This document shows positions 52,035-62,477 of a DNA stretch of 64,000 nucleotides, piece after piece (the first letter of the stretch is position 1; every line of letters starts with the position of its first letter). The stretch covers positions 1,736,001 to 1,800,000 of the forward strand of contig NZ_JANIET010000001.1 in assembly GCF_024506435.1 (NCBI RefSeq). The letters are read 5' to 3'. The notes under the pieces were generated by a model, which ran no database searches, was not told the DNA's origin, and worked only from the letters and a program-made list of their open reading frames with translations. This DNA is from Pantoea trifolii (GTDB lineage: Bacteria; Pseudomonadota; Gammaproteobacteria; Enterobacterales; Enterobacteriaceae). The position numbers and the translations under genes were made by a program.

Positions 52035-53693
52035 ATGTTAAAACGAATCAATGTTGTGACCAGCCTCATCGCCGTATTGCTGGTGTTTGGCGCTTTACAA
52101 TTACTGTCGGGTGGCCTGTTCTGGTCTGCCTTACAAAAAGATAAAGAGGCGTTTGCGGTAGCGCAGATCTCTTCCAACAACGTCGGCGCGATGTCCGATG
52201 CCTGGATTGAACTGAACCAAACCCGCACGGTGCTCAACCGCGCCATGTTGCGTATGCAGGGCACCATGGCCGCGCAGGCCAATGGCGGCCAACTGGCGGC
52301 GTTAATTGCGCAAACGGAAAAGCAGCTCAATGTCGCTGCCGGCCACTATCAACGCTACTACGACTTACCGGCCACGCCGGGCTTGCCGGACGCGCTGCGC
52401 GATAAGCTGGAAGCAAACTACGCCGCCTTTAACGACGGTTTGAAAGCGATGCTGGAACGCCTGAAAGCCAACGATCTGCAAGGCATGTTTGCGCAGAACA
52501 TCGAAGCAAAACAGGTGGCGATGAAAGCCACTTACGAAGAGTGGCGCACTGAGCAAAGCAAATTAGCGGCAGAAGGCGTGGCGCAAAACCAGCGCGCCTT
52601 CCAGACCATGATGTGGTTGCTGGCGTCCGTAGCGCTGGTGGTGATTGCGGTGATCGTCGGCTGCTGGTTCGGCCTGCGTAGCGTGCTGATTCAGCCGCTG
52701 CATCAGCTGCTGGCGCATATTCGTCATATCGCCGCGGGCGATCTCACGCAACATATCGTGGTGGAAGGGCGCAATGAAATGAGCCAGCTGGCCGGTAGCC
52801 TGCACGAGATGCAGCAGTCACTGGTTAGCACCGTGGGCAATGTGCGTGACGGTTCTGATGCGATTTTCACCGGCGCCAGCGAAATCGCCGCCGGGAATAA
52901 CGATCTTTCGGCGCGTACCGAAGAGCAGGCCGCCTCACTGGAGCAGACTGCGGCCAGCATGGAGCAGCTCACCGCGACGGTGAAACAGAATGCCGAAAAT
53001 GCGCGTCAGGCATCGCAGCTGGCGCTCAGCGCGTCTGACACCGCACGCAAGGGCGGCGAGGTGGTCGATGGCGTGGTGCGTACCATGCAAGATATCGCCG
53101 GCAGTTCGAAGAAGATCGCCGATATTATCAGCGTGATTGATGGCATCGCTTTCCAGACCAACATCCTGGCGCTGAACGCGGCGGTAGAAGCGGCGCGCGC
53201 CGGTGAACAGGGTCGTGGTTTTGCTGTGGTAGCCGGTGAAGTGCGTAACCTGGCACAGCGCAGTGCGCAGGCGGCGAAAGAGATCAAAGGCTTGATCGAA
53301 GACTCGGTGAACCGCGTCAACAACGGTTCGCAGCTGGTTGGCACTGCCGGAGAGACCATGAATGATATCGTCGGCGCCGTCACGCGCGTCACCGATATTA
53401 TGGGCGAAATCGCCTCGGCATCGGATGAGCAGAGCCGGGGTATCGATCAGGTAGGACAAGCGGTAACCGAGATGGACCGCGTCACCCAGCAGAATGCCTC
53501 GCTGGTGGAAGAGTCCGCCGCCGCTGCTGCGTCACTGGAAGAGCAGGCGAGCCGCCTGAGCCAGGCGGTTTCGGTGTTCCGCATTGCGCGCGCCGCCCAG
53601 GCAGTTAAAACAGCGCCTGTCCGACACACCATCAGTACACCGCGTAAAGCGGCTGCCGCGCCGGTGAGTGACGGTAATTGGGAGACGTTTTAA
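52035..53693 (+). CDS. Methyl-accepting chemotaxis protein (second of three)
   Basis: 552 residues with the same architecture as its neighbours: helix about 7-28, periplasmic bundle, second helix about 188-210, HAMP and signalling hairpin, ending in NWETF. The ligand helix [12 protein letters not shown] keeps the Arg/Asn/Arg pattern of Tsr and Tar, so an amino-acid-type ligand is plausible. The cytoplasmic half is nearly the same as in the first receptor, suggesting recent duplication or gene conversion, while the periplasmic halves have diverged. TGGAGAAC precedes the ATG. Confidence 0.95.
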   Translation: MLKRINVVTSLIAVLLVFGALQLLSGGLFWSALQKDKEAFAVAQISSNNVGAMSDAWIELNQTRTVLNRAMLRMQGTMAAQANGGQLAALIAQTEKQLNVAAGHYQRYYDLPATPGLPDALRDKLEANYAAFNDGLKAMLERLKANDLQGMFAQNIEAKQVAMKATYEEWRTEQSKLAAEGVAQNQRAFQTMMWLLASVALVVIAVIVGCWFGLRSVLIQPLHQLLAHIRHIAAGDLTQHIVVEGRNEMSQLAGSLHEMQQSLVSTVGNVRDGSDAIFTGASEIAAGNNDLSARTEEQAASLEQTAASMEQLTATVKQNAENARQASQLALSASDTARKGGEVVDGVVRTMQDIAGSSKKIADIISVIDGIAFQTNILALNAAVEAARAGEQGRGFAVVAGEVRNLAQRSAQAAKEIKGLIEDSVNRVNNGSQLVGTAGETMNDIVGAVTRVTDIMGEIASASDEQSRGIDQVGQAVTEMDRVTQQNASLVEESAAAAASLEEQASRLSQAVSVFRIARAAQAVKTAPVRHTISTPRKAAAAPVSDGNWETF

Positions 53694-53708
53694 GTTTTGA
53701 GTCGTTTG

Positions 53709-53812
53709 TCCCTCACCCTAACCCTCTCCCACAAGTGGGAGAGGGAACTGTCCGAGCCTGCATATGGCTGCGTCTCCCTCTCCCGCCTGCGGGAGAGGGC
53801 CGGGGTGAGGGA
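53709..53812. repeat. 104-bp inverted-repeat element, copy 2
   Basis: Same structure as copy 1 with few differences (for example CACAAGTGGG for CACACGTGGG). It lies 15 bases after the second receptor stop. Confidence 0.9.
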
Positions 53813-53855
53813 CAGCTAGCACTAGCCAAGCTGGTCCAACCCCTGCGAACACACA

Positions 53856-53882
53856 TAAAGATCCCTCTTTAAGCGCCGATAA
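53856..53882 (+). promoter_or_regulatory. Sigma-28 promoter of the tsr-like gene
   Basis: TAAAGATC (53856-53863), 11 bases, GCCGATAA (53875-53882): the -10 is a perfect consensus and the -35 matches 6 of 8. Confidence 0.88.
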
Positions 53883-53913
53883 CAGAGGCGTTCCGCCAAC
53901 CAATGAGGTGTTT

Positions 53914-55590
53914 ATGTTTAGTCGTATTCGTGTTGTATCCGGCCTACTGTGCGTGCTGGCGCTGTTTGCCTTACTGCAGCTGTTCTCCGGTGGAGTGTTC
54001 TACTCCACGGTCAAAGCCGATAAAGAAAATTTTGCCTATAACCAGCGTCTTAGCACGCTGCAGCGGGCAATGGGCACCTCATGGGTATCGCTGGTTCAGG
54101 CGCGTAACACGCTGAACCGTGCGGGGATCCGTTACCTGCTGGACAGTCAGCAGGCTGGCTCAGGCGCAACCGTGAAAGATCTGGTGGCGCTGGCGAGTGA
54201 GGAGTTGAAGCACGCTGATGAGGGTTTTGCCGAATTTAACGCCAACCTGTCTGAAAAGGGCAAAAAGGCCGAGAACGTGCTGACGCTACAGGCCAACTAC
54301 AACGCCTATCGCGGAGCATTGGGTGAGTTGATCGATTTCCTCAGTAGTGGAAATTTCAAAGGATTTGTCGATCAGCCGACGCAGGGATTCCAGGACAAGT
54401 TTGCTAAGGATTACAACGAATGGTTGAGCTACAACATTGTGCTCGCCAATCAGGGCATTGCAGCCAATGAGGCGGCGTATACCCAATCCATCATGCTGGT
54501 GGTCGGCACGCTGCTGGTGACCTTGCTGGTGATTGCGCTGGTGTGGAGCGGCATGCGTACGGTGCTGATCCGTCCGCTGAAGCAGAGCATCGAGCACATT
54601 CGTCACATCGCACGCGGTGATTTGACGCAGCAGGTCGACATCACGGTGCGCAACGAGATGGGCGAGCTGCTCACTTCGGTGCAAGAGATGCAGCAAGAGC
54701 TGGCGCGGACGGTGCGTACCGTGCGTGACGGTTCCGATGCCATCTACACCGGTGCCAGCGAAATCGCCATGGGCAACAACGATCTCTCCTCGCGTACCGA
54801 GCAGCAAGCGGCTTCGCTGGAAGAGACCGCTGCCAGCATGGAGCAGTTGACCGCCACCGTGAAGCAGAACGCCGAAAACGCCCGTCAGGCGTCGCAGCTG
54901 GCGCTCACCGCCTCGGAAACCGCGCAGCAGGGCGGCAAAGTGGTGGATGGCGTGGTCACTACCATGAAAGAGATTACTGGCAGTTCGAAGAAAATCGCTG
55001 ACATCATCAGCGTGATCGATGGCATCGCCTTCCAGACCAATATCCTCGCACTGAACGCGGCGGTAGAAGCTGCGCGCGCCGGTGAGCAAGGACGTGGATT
55101 TGCTGTGGTAGCGGGCGAGGTGCGCAGTCTGGCACAGCGCAGCGCACAAGCGGCGAAAGAGATTAAAGGATTGATCGAAGATTCGGTTAGCCGCGTCAAC
55201 ACCGGTTCTGTGCTGGTGGAGAGCGCCGGGGAAACCATGACCAACATCGTGAATGCGGTTACGCGCGTCACCGACATCATGGGCGAAATCGCCTCGGCGT
55301 CGGACGAGCAGAGCCGTGGTATCGATCAGGTCGGTCTGGCGGTGAACGAGATGGATCGCGTGACGCAGCAGAACGCAGCGCTGGTCGAAGAGTCGGCAAC
55401 TGCGGCAGCGGCGCTGGAAGATCAGGCCAGCAGACTGAAACAGTCGGTTGCGGTGTTCAATATCGGTAAAGAATTTGTCGTTCAGGCCGTTAACGTATCT
55501 ACAGCGGCAAAAAATTTGCGTTCCGGCACGCCAAAAGCACTGGCACCGGCAGGCGCACGTAGCACTGACGATAACTGGGAAACCTTTTAA
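53914..55590 (+). CDS. tsr: Serine-type chemoreceptor (Tsr-like), third of three
   Basis: 558 residues. The periplasmic domain closely follows E. coli Tsr: [16 protein letters not shown] covers the ligand-binding Arg/Asn/Arg residues, and [13 protein letters not shown] matches the second binding segment. The signalling half has [20 protein letters not shown] and the universal hairpin, ending in NWETF. It probably senses serine. The ATG at 53914 with GAGG 5 bases upstream is preferred over a GTG at 53908. A GGCCGCC hairpin follows. Confidence 0.93.
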   Translation: MFSRIRVVSGLLCVLALFALLQLFSGGVFYSTVKADKENFAYNQRLSTLQRAMGTSWVSLVQARNTLNRAGIRYLLDSQQAGSGATVKDLVALASEELKHADEGFAEFNANLSEKGKKAENVLTLQANYNAYRGALGELIDFLSSGNFKGFVDQPTQGFQDKFAKDYNEWLSYNIVLANQGIAANEAAYTQSIMLVVGTLLVTLLVIALVWSGMRTVLIRPLKQSIEHIRHIARGDLTQQVDITVRNEMGELLTSVQEMQQELARTVRTVRDGSDAIYTGASEIAMGNNDLSSRTEQQAASLEETAASMEQLTATVKQNAENARQASQLALTASETAQQGGKVVDGVVTTMKEITGSSKKIADIISVIDGIAFQTNILALNAAVEAARAGEQGRGFAVVAGEVRSLAQRSAQAAKEIKGLIEDSVSRVNTGSVLVESAGETMTNIVNAVTRVTDIMGEIASASDEQSRGIDQVGLAVNEMDRVTQQNAALVEESATAAAALEDQASRLKQSVAVFNIGKEFVVQAVNVSTAAKNLRSGTPKALAPAGARSTDDNWETF

Positions 55591-55597
55591 TCCTTGT

Positions 55598-55615
55598 GGC
55601 CGCCGCAAGGCGGCC
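55598..55615 (+). terminator. Hairpin after the tsr-like gene
   Basis: GGCCGCC pairs with GGCGGCC around GCAA, without a T-run; the cheR operon starts about 80 bases further on. Confidence 0.5.
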
Positions 55616-55693
55616 CATAAGAATGGCGCGACTGGCAGCACAGTAGCAACCGCAGTATCACAATTTAAACAGTTTGTTGCCGGGTGACCTGAA

Positions 55694-56569
55694 ATGAAGA
55701 AATCGACGTTATTGGATCAAAGTGAAGCGACCACGCTGCTCTCGCAAATGGTGCAGCGCTTACCGCTCTCAGATACGCATTTTCGTCGCATTAGCCAGCT
55801 GATCTATCAGCGCGCGGGCATTGTGCTGGCCGACCACAAACGCGAGATGGTTTACAACCGTTTAGTGCGTCGTCTGCGCATGCTGAATATTGATGACTTT
55901 GGCCGCTATCTGGCGCTGCTGGAGCAGGACCAAAACAGTGCGGAGTGGCAGGCGTTTATTAACGCGCTGACCACCAACCTGACCTCTTTCTTCCGCGAGG
56001 CGCATCACTTCCCGATCCTCGCGGATCATGCGCGTAAGCGCACGGGTAATTACAGCGTCTGGAGCACCGCCGCCTCAACCGGCGAAGAGCCGTACTCCAT
56101 CGCCATGACGCTGGCGGAAACGCTGGGCACCGGTCCGGGTAAATTCCAGGTCCATGCCAGCGATATCGACACGCAAGTATTAGAGAAAGCCGTGGCGGGC
56201 GTGTATCGCCAGGAAGAGCTACGCACGCTATCGCAGTCACAGCTGCAGCGCTTTTTCCTGCGCGGCACCGGTCCGCACGAAGGCATGGTGCGCGTGCGTT
56301 CCGACCTCGCCAACATGGTGAACTATACGCAACTGAATTTACTGGCACACGACTGGGCGTTGCCGGGTCCGTTCGACGCAATTTTCTGTCGCAACGTGAT
56401 GATCTATTTCGATAAAGAGACGCAGGAACAGATTCTGCGCCGTTTTGTGCCCCTGCTGAAACCCGGTGGTCTGCTGTTTGCCGGGCATTCCGAGAACTTT
56501 AGTCAGATCAGCAAAGAGTTCTGGCTGCGTGGACAGACAGTCTATGGACTGAGCAAGGAAAGACGATGA
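55694..56569 (+). CDS. cheR: Chemotaxis receptor methyltransferase CheR
   Basis: 291 residues. The N-terminal helical domain ([20 protein letters not shown]) is followed by the SAM-binding domain with [19 protein letters not shown] and [18 protein letters not shown]. It methylates glutamates of receptors and docks at their NWETF tail, which all three neighbouring receptors carry. It overlaps cheB by 4 bases. Confidence 0.96.
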   Translation: MKKSTLLDQSEATTLLSQMVQRLPLSDTHFRRISQLIYQRAGIVLADHKREMVYNRLVRRLRMLNIDDFGRYLALLEQDQNSAEWQAFINALTTNLTSFFREAHHFPILADHARKRTGNYSVWSTAASTGEEPYSIAMTLAETLGTGPGKFQVHASDIDTQVLEKAVAGVYRQEELRTLSQSQLQRFFLRGTGPHEGMVRVRSDLANMVNYTQLNLLAHDWALPGPFDAIFCRNVMIYFDKETQEQILRRFVPLLKPGGLLFAGHSENFSQISKEFWLRGQTVYGLSKERR

Positions 56570-57615
56570 GCAAAATCACCGTGATGTGCGTGGATGACTC
56601 TGCGCTAATGCGACAGTTGATGACCGAGATCATCAACAGCCATCCCGATATGGAGATGGTCGCGAGTGCGCCAGATCCGCTGGTGGCGCGGGATTTAATC
56701 AAACAGTACAACCCGCAGGTGTTGACGCTGGATGTCGAGATGCCGCGTATGGATGGCCTCGATTTTCTCGAGAAGCTGATGCGCCTGCGTCCGATGCCGG
56801 TGGTGATGGTCTCCTCGCTGACCGGTAAAGGTTCAGAAGTAACGCTGCGCGCGCTCGAGTTGGGTGCGGTGGATTTCGTCACCAAGCCGCAGCTCGGTAT
56901 TCGCGAAGGCATGCTGGCTTACAGCCAGATGATTGCCGACAAGATCCGCGCCGCCGCGCGCGCCAAGCTGCATGTGCGTGCCTCCACGCCGATGCCGGTG
57001 ACGCTGAAAGCGGGCCCGCTGCTGAGCAGTGAAAAGCTGATCGCCATCGGCTCTTCCACCGGCGGTACCGAGGCGATTCGCCATGTGCTGCAGCCGCTGC
57101 CGGCGACCAGCCCGGCGCTGCTGATTACCCAGCATATGCCGCCTGGCTTTACCCGCTCGTTTGCCGAGCGTCTGAACAAGCTGTGCCAGATCACCGTGAA
57201 AGAAGCGGAAGACGGCGAGCGTATTTTGCCGGGCCACGCCTATATTGCGCCGGGCGCCATGCACATGGAGCTGGGACGTAGCGGGGCCAACTATGTGGTG
57301 AAACTGAATGACGGTCCGCCAGTGAACCGACACAAGCCATCGGTGGATGTGCTGTTCCGTTCGGTGGCGGTGCACGCAGGACGAAATGCGGTGGGTGTAA
57401 TTCTGACCGGGATGGGTAACGACGGCGCGGCCGGGATGCTGGAAATGCATCGCGCGGGCGCCTGGACCATCGCGCAGGATGAAGCCAGCTGCGTGGTATT
57501 TGGTATGCCGCGCGAAGCGATTGCGATGGGCGGCACCAGTGAAGTGGTCGATTTAGGCCACATCAGTCAGCACATGCTGGCGAAAATTAGCGCCGGACAG
57601 GCATTGCGAATTTAA
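56566..57615 (+). CDS. cheB: Chemotaxis methylesterase/deamidase CheB
   Basis: 349 residues. The receiver has phosphoacceptor Asp56 ([12 protein letters not shown]). The C-terminal esterase shows [15 protein letters not shown] with the catalytic serine, [18 protein letters not shown] with the histidine, and [12 protein letters not shown] with the aspartate. It removes methyl groups or deamidates glutamines on receptors when phosphorylated by CheA. Confidence 0.96.
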   Translation: MSKITVMCVDDSALMRQLMTEIINSHPDMEMVASAPDPLVARDLIKQYNPQVLTLDVEMPRMDGLDFLEKLMRLRPMPVVMVSSLTGKGSEVTLRALELGAVDFVTKPQLGIREGMLAYSQMIADKIRAAARAKLHVRASTPMPVTLKAGPLLSSEKLIAIGSSTGGTEAIRHVLQPLPATSPALLITQHMPPGFTRSFAERLNKLCQITVKEAEDGERILPGHAYIAPGAMHMELGRSGANYVVKLNDGPPVNRHKPSVDVLFRSVAVHAGRNAVGVILTGMGNDGAAGMLEMHRAGAWTIAQDEASCVVFGMPREAIAMGGTSEVVDLGHISQHMLAKISAGQALRI

Positions 57616-57654
57616 CGAGCCCGTCCTGCTGGACGAGACAACACGGGAGTAGAT

Positions 57655-58044
57655 ATGGCTGATAAAAATATGCGCTTTTTGGTGGTGGATGACTTCAATA
57701 CGATGCGTCGTATCGTCCGTAACCTGCTGAAAGAGCTTGGATTCAACAACGTCGAAGAAGCAGAAGACGGCGTCGATGCCCTGACCAAACTGCGTGCCGG
57801 TGGCTTTGATTTCGTGGTTTCCGACTGGAACATGCCGAACATGGACGGTCTGGAGCTGCTGCAAACCATTCGTGCTGACGCCACGCTGAACAAACTGCCG
57901 GTGCTGATGGTGACCGCGGAAGCGAAGAAAGAGAACATCATCGCGGCCGCGCAGGCGGGCGCCAGCGGCTACGTGGTGAAGCCGTTCACGGCGGCCACGC
58001 TGGAAGAGAAGTTAGGCAAAATATTCGAAAAACTGGGTATGTAA
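57655..58044 (+). CDS. cheY: Chemotaxis response regulator CheY
   Basis: 129 residues. Asp12/Asp13, phosphoacceptor Asp57 ([13 protein letters not shown]), Thr87 and Lys109 (YVVKPF) are at the same numbers as in E. coli CheY. Phospho-CheY binds FliM and causes clockwise rotation. ACACGGGAGTAG precedes the ATG; cheZ follows after 9 bases. Confidence 0.97.
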   Translation: MADKNMRFLVVDDFNTMRRIVRNLLKELGFNNVEEAEDGVDALTKLRAGGFDFVVSDWNMPNMDGLELLQTIRADATLNKLPVLMVTAEAKKENIIAAAQAGASGYVVKPFTAATLEEKLGKIFEKLGM

Positions 58045-58053
58045 GGAGATGTG

Positions 58054-58695
58054 ATGAGCGACCTTCCGAAATCAACCGAAGAAGCCTCGGCACACGACAT
58101 TATTACCCGCATCGGCTCACTGACGCGCATGTTGCGTGACAGTCTGCGTGAGCTGGGGTTAGACCAGGCGATTGCTGAAGCGGCGGAAGCCATTCCTGAC
58201 GCGCGCGATCGTCTGGATTATGTTGTGCAAATGACGGCGCAAGCGGCAGAACGTGCGTTGAACTGCGTTGATGCAGCGCAGCCACACCAGGACCAAATGG
58301 AAGCCGGCGCCAACCAGCTGAAAGGCCGGTGGGATGCGTGGTTTGAAAATCCGATTGAACTGACTGATGCGCGCGAGTTGGTTTCGGATACGCGCCAGTT
58401 CCTGACTGACGTTCCGGGACACACGTCGTACACCAATAAGCAGTTGCTCGAAATCATGATGGCGCAGGATTTCCAGGACCTGACCGGTCAGGTGATCAAG
58501 CGCATGATGGATGTGATCCAGGAGATCGAGCGTCAGCTGTTGATGGTGCTGCTGGAAAATATGCCAGAAGCCAACGCCGCGGCGCGTAAAGAGGGCAACA
58601 GCCTGCTGAACGGTCCGCAGATCCACGCCAATGCACCCGGCGTGGTGGCGAACCAGGATCAGGTTGATGACCTGCTGGATAGCTTAGGGTTTTAA
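58054..58695 (+). CDS. cheZ: CheY phosphatase CheZ
   Basis: 213 residues. The long helical hairpin includes the active-site segment [16 protein letters not shown], with the Asp and Gln that drive CheY-P dephosphorylation. The C-terminal CheY-binding peptide is [10 protein letters not shown]. The ATG at 58054 has AAGGAG 5 bases upstream; a GTG one codon earlier is less likely. It is the last gene of the chemotaxis block and is followed by the third 104-bp repeat. Confidence 0.96.
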   Translation: MSDLPKSTEEASAHDIITRIGSLTRMLRDSLRELGLDQAIAEAAEAIPDARDRLDYVVQMTAQAAERALNCVDAAQPHQDQMEAGANQLKGRWDAWFENPIELTDARELVSDTRQFLTDVPGHTSYTNKQLLEIMMAQDFQDLTGQVIKRMMDVIQEIERQLLMVLLENMPEANAAARKEGNSLLNGPQIHANAPGVVANQDQVDDLLDSLGF

Positions 58696-58703
58696 AGACG
58701 TTT

Positions 58704-58807
58704 GCCCTCACCCTAACCCTCTCCCACACGTGGGAGAGGGAACCGATCGAGCCTGCATATGGCAGCGTCTCTCTCGCCCGCTTGCGTGAGAGGGCCGGGG
58801 TGAGGGA
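58704..58807. repeat. 104-bp inverted-repeat element, copy 3
   Basis: The same element directly after cheZ, slightly more diverged (second hairpin CTCTCGCCCGC/GCGTGAGAGGG). It separates cheZ from the convergent DeoR gene. Confidence 0.88.
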
Positions 58808-58822
58808 CAGCGCGTACCGTAC

Positions 58823-59641
58823 CTACACCGCGCGCTTCTGCGCCAACGCCAATTGCGCCACCAACACTTCCACGCCTAACGCCTCAAACGCCGCAACCTG
58901 CGCCGGAGAAATGCCGCTGTCGGTAATCAGATAGTGAATATGGCTCCAGTCGCACGGCAGCGCGAACATCGATACCTTATCGATCTTGCTGGAATCCGCC
59001 ACCACGTACACGGTGTTGGCTGAGTTGATCATCGCCATTTTCACCTTGATATCGGTCTCACTGGGAAAGCTCAAACCCAGACGCGGCGAGATACAGGCCG
59101 TGGCAAGAAACAACTTTTCCGCCAGCACGTTTTCGAAAAACGAAGCGGCTTTCTCGCCCGAAGTCGAAAGCGTCGGGAACTTGAACGTCCCGCCGGTCAG
59201 CAAAATATTAATGCCCGGCTCGCCGCCCAGCTTCAGCGCGATATTCACCGCCGTGGTAATCACCGATAACCGACGAATATGGCTAATCGCCTCGGCAATC
59301 GCCGTGGTGGTGGTACCGGAATCGAAAATCACCGTGTCGCCATTCTCTACATGCTGCGCGGCAAGTCGGCCAATCGCCTGTTTTTCTTCAAGATGCGTCT
59401 GACGCTCCAGCAGCATCGCGCCGGTATTCTGCTTGCCGGTCATCAAGGTGGCACCGCCGTGATAACGCTGCACGTGACCCTCTTGCTGCAACATGCGCAG
59501 GTCGGTGCGAATAGTGGCTTCGGTCAAGCCGAAGGTGTCGGTCAACGCTTTAACCGTGACGGTGCCGTCTTCGCGGATCATCTCCAGAATCTTCTCACGG
59601 CGCTGCTGCATATCAGCCAGCTGCTCAGTTTTGCTTTTCAA
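58823..59641 (-). CDS. DeoR-family transcriptional repressor
   Basis: About 272 residues. The N-terminal winged helix-turn-helix is RREKILEMIREDGTVTVKAL with TEATIRTDLRMLQQEG, followed by the DeoR effector domain (IVFDSGTTT-like VIFDSGTTTTAIAEAI, and LLTGGTFKF). Such repressors respond to phosphorylated sugars. A TTG at 59641 with GAGGGAG 7 bases upstream is chosen; a longer frame to 59683 and an ATG at 59611 are alternatives. It is divergent from the uptake operon and probably controls it. Confidence 0.87.
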   Translation of the reverse strand: MKSKTEQLADMQQRREKILEMIREDGTVTVKALTDTFGLTEATIRTDLRMLQQEGHVQRYHGGATLMTGKQNTGAMLLERQTHLEEKQAIGRLAAQHVENGDTVIFDSGTTTTAIAEAISHIRRLSVITTAVNIALKLGGEPGINILLTGGTFKFPTLSTSGEKAASFFENVLAEKLFLATACISPRLGLSFPSETDIKVKMAMINSANTVYVVADSSKIDKVSMFALPCDWSHIHYLITDSGISPAQVAAFEALGVEVLVAQLALAQKRAV

Positions 59642-60017
59642 TCGAAATGCTCCCTCTTTCCAATCACGGTCTGGTTTCGCCAATAAGGAAACCCGAGCTG
59701 ATTTTACTCTGCGTTTTGGGCATTTGCGAGGCAGCTTCCAGAATCACTGGTTTTCGAATGAAAATCATCATCTGCTATGCGATTGATTTCGCAGAAAGCC
59801 ACTAGCAGGGCTCTCCATGTCATAAATTTATTCATTTACGCAAAGGTAATAAAATCATGGGGATAATTTTTCTTGCTGCGATTTGTATGAAATTTGATCT
59901 CCTCCACAAACCGTTATTAAACGATAGCTTATATTTTTGTTCGAAAATGATATTTACTAAAACGATAACCCGGCCAGCCGTAAGCAGAGCCGCCGTACAC
60001 CATTATGGAGAGAGACG
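59642..60017. promoter_or_regulatory. Divergent promoter region between DeoR gene and uptake operon
   Basis: 376 bases without a coding frame, AT-rich in the middle (about 59820-59960). It should hold the operators of the DeoR repressor. GTTATTAAACGATAG near 59911 and ACTAAAACGATAAC near 59957 share AAACGATA and could be operator copies. GGAGAGAGACG precedes the first operon gene. Confidence 0.5.
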
Positions 60018-60815
60018 ATGAGTGGGGAATATGACGTTAACCTGCGCTACGGCGTGAACATTGAGCAGGATTTAACCGGCAAAGTGGCGGTAGTCACCGG
60101 CGGGCTGGGCGGGATTGCGATGGCCAGTAATGCCATGCTGCTGGAGAAGGGCGCACGGCTGGCGCTGCTCTATCCGCCCTTCGAAAGTGACAAAGTGGCG
60201 GGCGTGCAGGATCAATTTGCTGGTGATCGCGTGCTGCTGGTGTGCTGCGACGTGACCGAACCGGCCTCGGTTGAAGCGGCATTTGATCGCGTCGAACAGC
60301 ATTACGGTCAGATTGATATCCTGGTGAACTGCGCGGGCTACGTGATGTTGCAACCGGTGTTAGAAACCGATTTTACCGAGTGGCAGAAGCAGATCGACGT
60401 CAATCTCACCGGTCCTTTCCTCTGCTCGCAGGCGGCCGGTAAACGCATGGTGCGCGCCGGTAACGGCGGCAAAATCATCAACATTGCGTCGCAGGCCGCC
60501 TCCATCGCTATCGATAACCACATTGCTTACACCTCCGCCAAAGCCGGTCTGCTCGGCATGACCAAAGTGATGGCCAAAGAGTTCGCTCCCTATCGCATTA
60601 ACGTCAATACCTTATCGCCCACCGTTGTACTGACGCCGATGGGTGAAAAAGCCTGGCGCGGTGAGAAGGGCGAGCAGATGAAAAAGCTGATCCCGCTGGG
60701 ACGCTTTGCCTATACCGACGAAATCGCCGCCGCGGTGCTGTTCTTCGCCAGCAACGGCAGCGACATGATCACCGGCGCAGATTTGATGATCGACGGTGGC
60801 TTTACCATCTGGTAA
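60018..60815 (+). CDS. Short-chain dehydrogenase, possibly polyol (D-threitol-type) dehydrogenase
   Basis: 265 residues of the classical SDR family. The NAD-binding motif is VVTGGLGGIA (Gly spacing slightly unusual), the structural motif NCAGY, and the active site Ser (NIASQAASIA), Tyr and Lys (YTSAKAG). It resembles dehydrogenases annotated for D-threitol or other polyols, but the substrate is an inference from family and from the sugar-uptake context. It heads the operon divergent from DeoR. Confidence 0.78.
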   Translation: MSGEYDVNLRYGVNIEQDLTGKVAVVTGGLGGIAMASNAMLLEKGARLALLYPPFESDKVAGVQDQFAGDRVLLVCCDVTEPASVEAAFDRVEQHYGQIDILVNCAGYVMLQPVLETDFTEWQKQIDVNLTGPFLCSQAAGKRMVRAGNGGKIINIASQAASIAIDNHIAYTSAKAGLLGMTKVMAKEFAPYRINVNTLSPTVVLTPMGEKAWRGEKGEQMKKLIPLGRFAYTDEIAAAVLFFASNGSDMITGADLMIDGGFTIW

Positions 60816-60878
60816 GCCGCGCCAACACCAGAACGGCTGACCCTGCGTGACCCACTATAACAATGAGAGAACCTCACC

Positions 60879-61814
60879 ATGAAAAAACGTACCCTGCTGT
60901 TAACTGCTATTGCCAGTTGCCTGTTCTCCCAAGCCAGTTTCGCTGCCGATAAAGGCACCATCATGATTCTGGTGAACTCGCTGGATAACCCCTATTACGC
61001 CTCCGAAGCCAAAGGTGCCAACCTCAAAGCGCAGGAGCTGGGCTATAAAACCAGCGTGCTGTCGCATGGCGAAGATGTGAAAAAGCAAAGTGAACTGATT
61101 GATGCCGCCATCGGCAAAAAGGTGCAGGGCATCGTGCTGGATAACGCCGACTCCACCGCCAGCGTGGCCGCGATTAAAAAAGCCAAAGATGCCGGCATTC
61201 CGGTGGTGCTGATCAACCGCGAAATCCCGGTGGATGACGTGGCGCTGGCGCAGATCACCCACAACAACTTCCAGGCCGGCTCCGACGTGGCAAACGTGTT
61301 TGTGGAGAAAATGGGGGAAAAGGGCAGCTACGCGGAACTCACCTGTAACCTCGCCGACAACAACTGCGTCACACGCTCCAAATCCTTCCACCAGGTGCTC
61401 GATCAATATTCCGACATGAAAAGCGTGGCGCGTCAGGATGCCAAAGGCACGCTGATTGACGGCAAACGTATCATGGACAGCATTCTGCAGGCGCATCCGG
61501 ATGTGAAAGGCGTGATCTGCGGTAACGGTCCCGTGGCGCTGGGTGCGATTGCAGCTCTGAAAGCGGCAGGCCGTAACGACGTCATCGTGGTCGGCATTGA
61601 CGGCAGCAATGATGAACGTGACGCGGTGGAAAAAGGGGATCTGAAAGCCACGGTGATGCTGCAGGCGCAAGCCATCGCCGCGCAGGGCGTGACCGATCTC
61701 GACAACTTTATTCAGAAAGGCACCAAGCCTGAGAAGCAGCGCGTGATGTTCCGCGGCATTCTCATCACGCCAGACAACGCTAAAGGCGTGCAGGACTTTA
61801 ACTTCAAGTCGTAA
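60879..61814 (+). CDS. Periplasmic sugar- or polyol-binding protein (RbsB family)
   Basis: 311 residues. The signal peptide ends ASFAADKG near residue 23. The mature protein begins TIMILVNSLDNPYYASEAKG, typical of RbsB-type substrate-binding proteins, with the hinge and ligand residues in GIVLDNADSTASVAAI, VVLINREIP and VVGIDGSNDE. It delivers ligand to an ABC importer encoded downstream. AACCTCACC with GAGAG upstream provides the ribosome region. An inverted-repeat hairpin follows the gene. Confidence 0.9.
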   Translation: MKKRTLLLTAIASCLFSQASFAADKGTIMILVNSLDNPYYASEAKGANLKAQELGYKTSVLSHGEDVKKQSELIDAAIGKKVQGIVLDNADSTASVAAIKKAKDAGIPVVLINREIPVDDVALAQITHNNFQAGSDVANVFVEKMGEKGSYAELTCNLADNNCVTRSKSFHQVLDQYSDMKSVARQDAKGTLIDGKRIMDSILQAHPDVKGVICGNGPVALGAIAALKAAGRNDVIVVGIDGSNDERDAVEKGDLKATVMLQAQAIAAQGVTDLDNFIQKGTKPEKQRVMFRGILITPDNAKGVQDFNFKS

Positions 61815-61824
61815 TCAATGCGGT

Positions 61825-61843
61825 GCGCCCGTCTAACGGGCGC
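61825..61843 (+). other. Intercistronic hairpin after the binding-protein gene
   Basis: GCGCCCGT pairs with ACGGGCGC around CTA. Hairpins in this position often protect the abundant binding-protein message while limiting transcription of the next genes. Confidence 0.6.
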
Positions 61844-61856
61844 CCAGGAGAATGTG

Positions 61857-62468
61857 ATGCACAGACGATTCTGGTTACTGCTTCCTGTCGTGATCCTTAG
61901 CGGTTGCCGCATTGTGTCGCAGCAGGAGCTGGCCGACCTGAAAAATCCTCCCAATGCCAAAATGGGCAATATTGCCCAAACGTGGCAACAGAAGCTGGTG
62001 CCGCAGATTCAACATGATGCGAAGCCGGTGGCTGAGTTGTTGAATGCGCTGAAGTCCGCCAAAGATTTTGATAGCGCCTGCAAAACCTACGGCTATCGCA
62101 GTCAGGAAGAGAACCCGTGTGTCTTCAGTGTCAACGTGAGCGGCGAAGTCACCGCCGTCAACACCACGTCGCGCAATGGCCGGATGACGGTGAAGGATGT
62201 GTCCGGTGACAACATCACGGTGCAGGTCGGCCCAATTTTTCCCGGTACGGTGTTACGCGATGCCTACAAAGGTGCCAGCTATCAGGACTTTAACGATCAG
62301 GTACTGTTCGGCGATTACAGCCGCGCGATCAATCAGCAGGCGGCGAACATGATGAGTGCTTTCAAGCCCAAAGTGGGTGACAAAGTGCAGCTTGCTGGCG
62401 TATTTAGCAGCTTCGATACGCCGGAGCAGGTGCCGAATGTGACACCTGCGGCGATTACACGTCAGTAA
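61857..62468 (+). CDS. DUF2291 lipoprotein of sugar ABC operons
   Basis: 203 residues. A lipoprotein signal peptide with lipobox LSGC (Cys17) is followed by the DUF2291 domain (ADLKNPPNAKMG, DFDSACKTYGYRSQEENPCVF, VQVGPIFPGTVLRDA). These lipoproteins accompany ribose-type ABC importers; their role is unknown. The ATG at 61857 has AGGAGA 5 bases upstream; a longer frame from 61818 spans the hairpin and is rejected. Confidence 0.86.
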   Translation: MHRRFWLLLPVVILSGCRIVSQQELADLKNPPNAKMGNIAQTWQQKLVPQIQHDAKPVAELLNALKSAKDFDSACKTYGYRSQEENPCVFSVNVSGEVTAVNTTSRNGRMTVKDVSGDNITVQVGPIFPGTVLRDAYKGASYQDFNDQVLFGDYSRAINQQAANMMSAFKPKVGDKVQLAGVFSSFDTPEQVPNVTPAAITRQ

Positions 62469-62477
62469 GGAGCGGAT

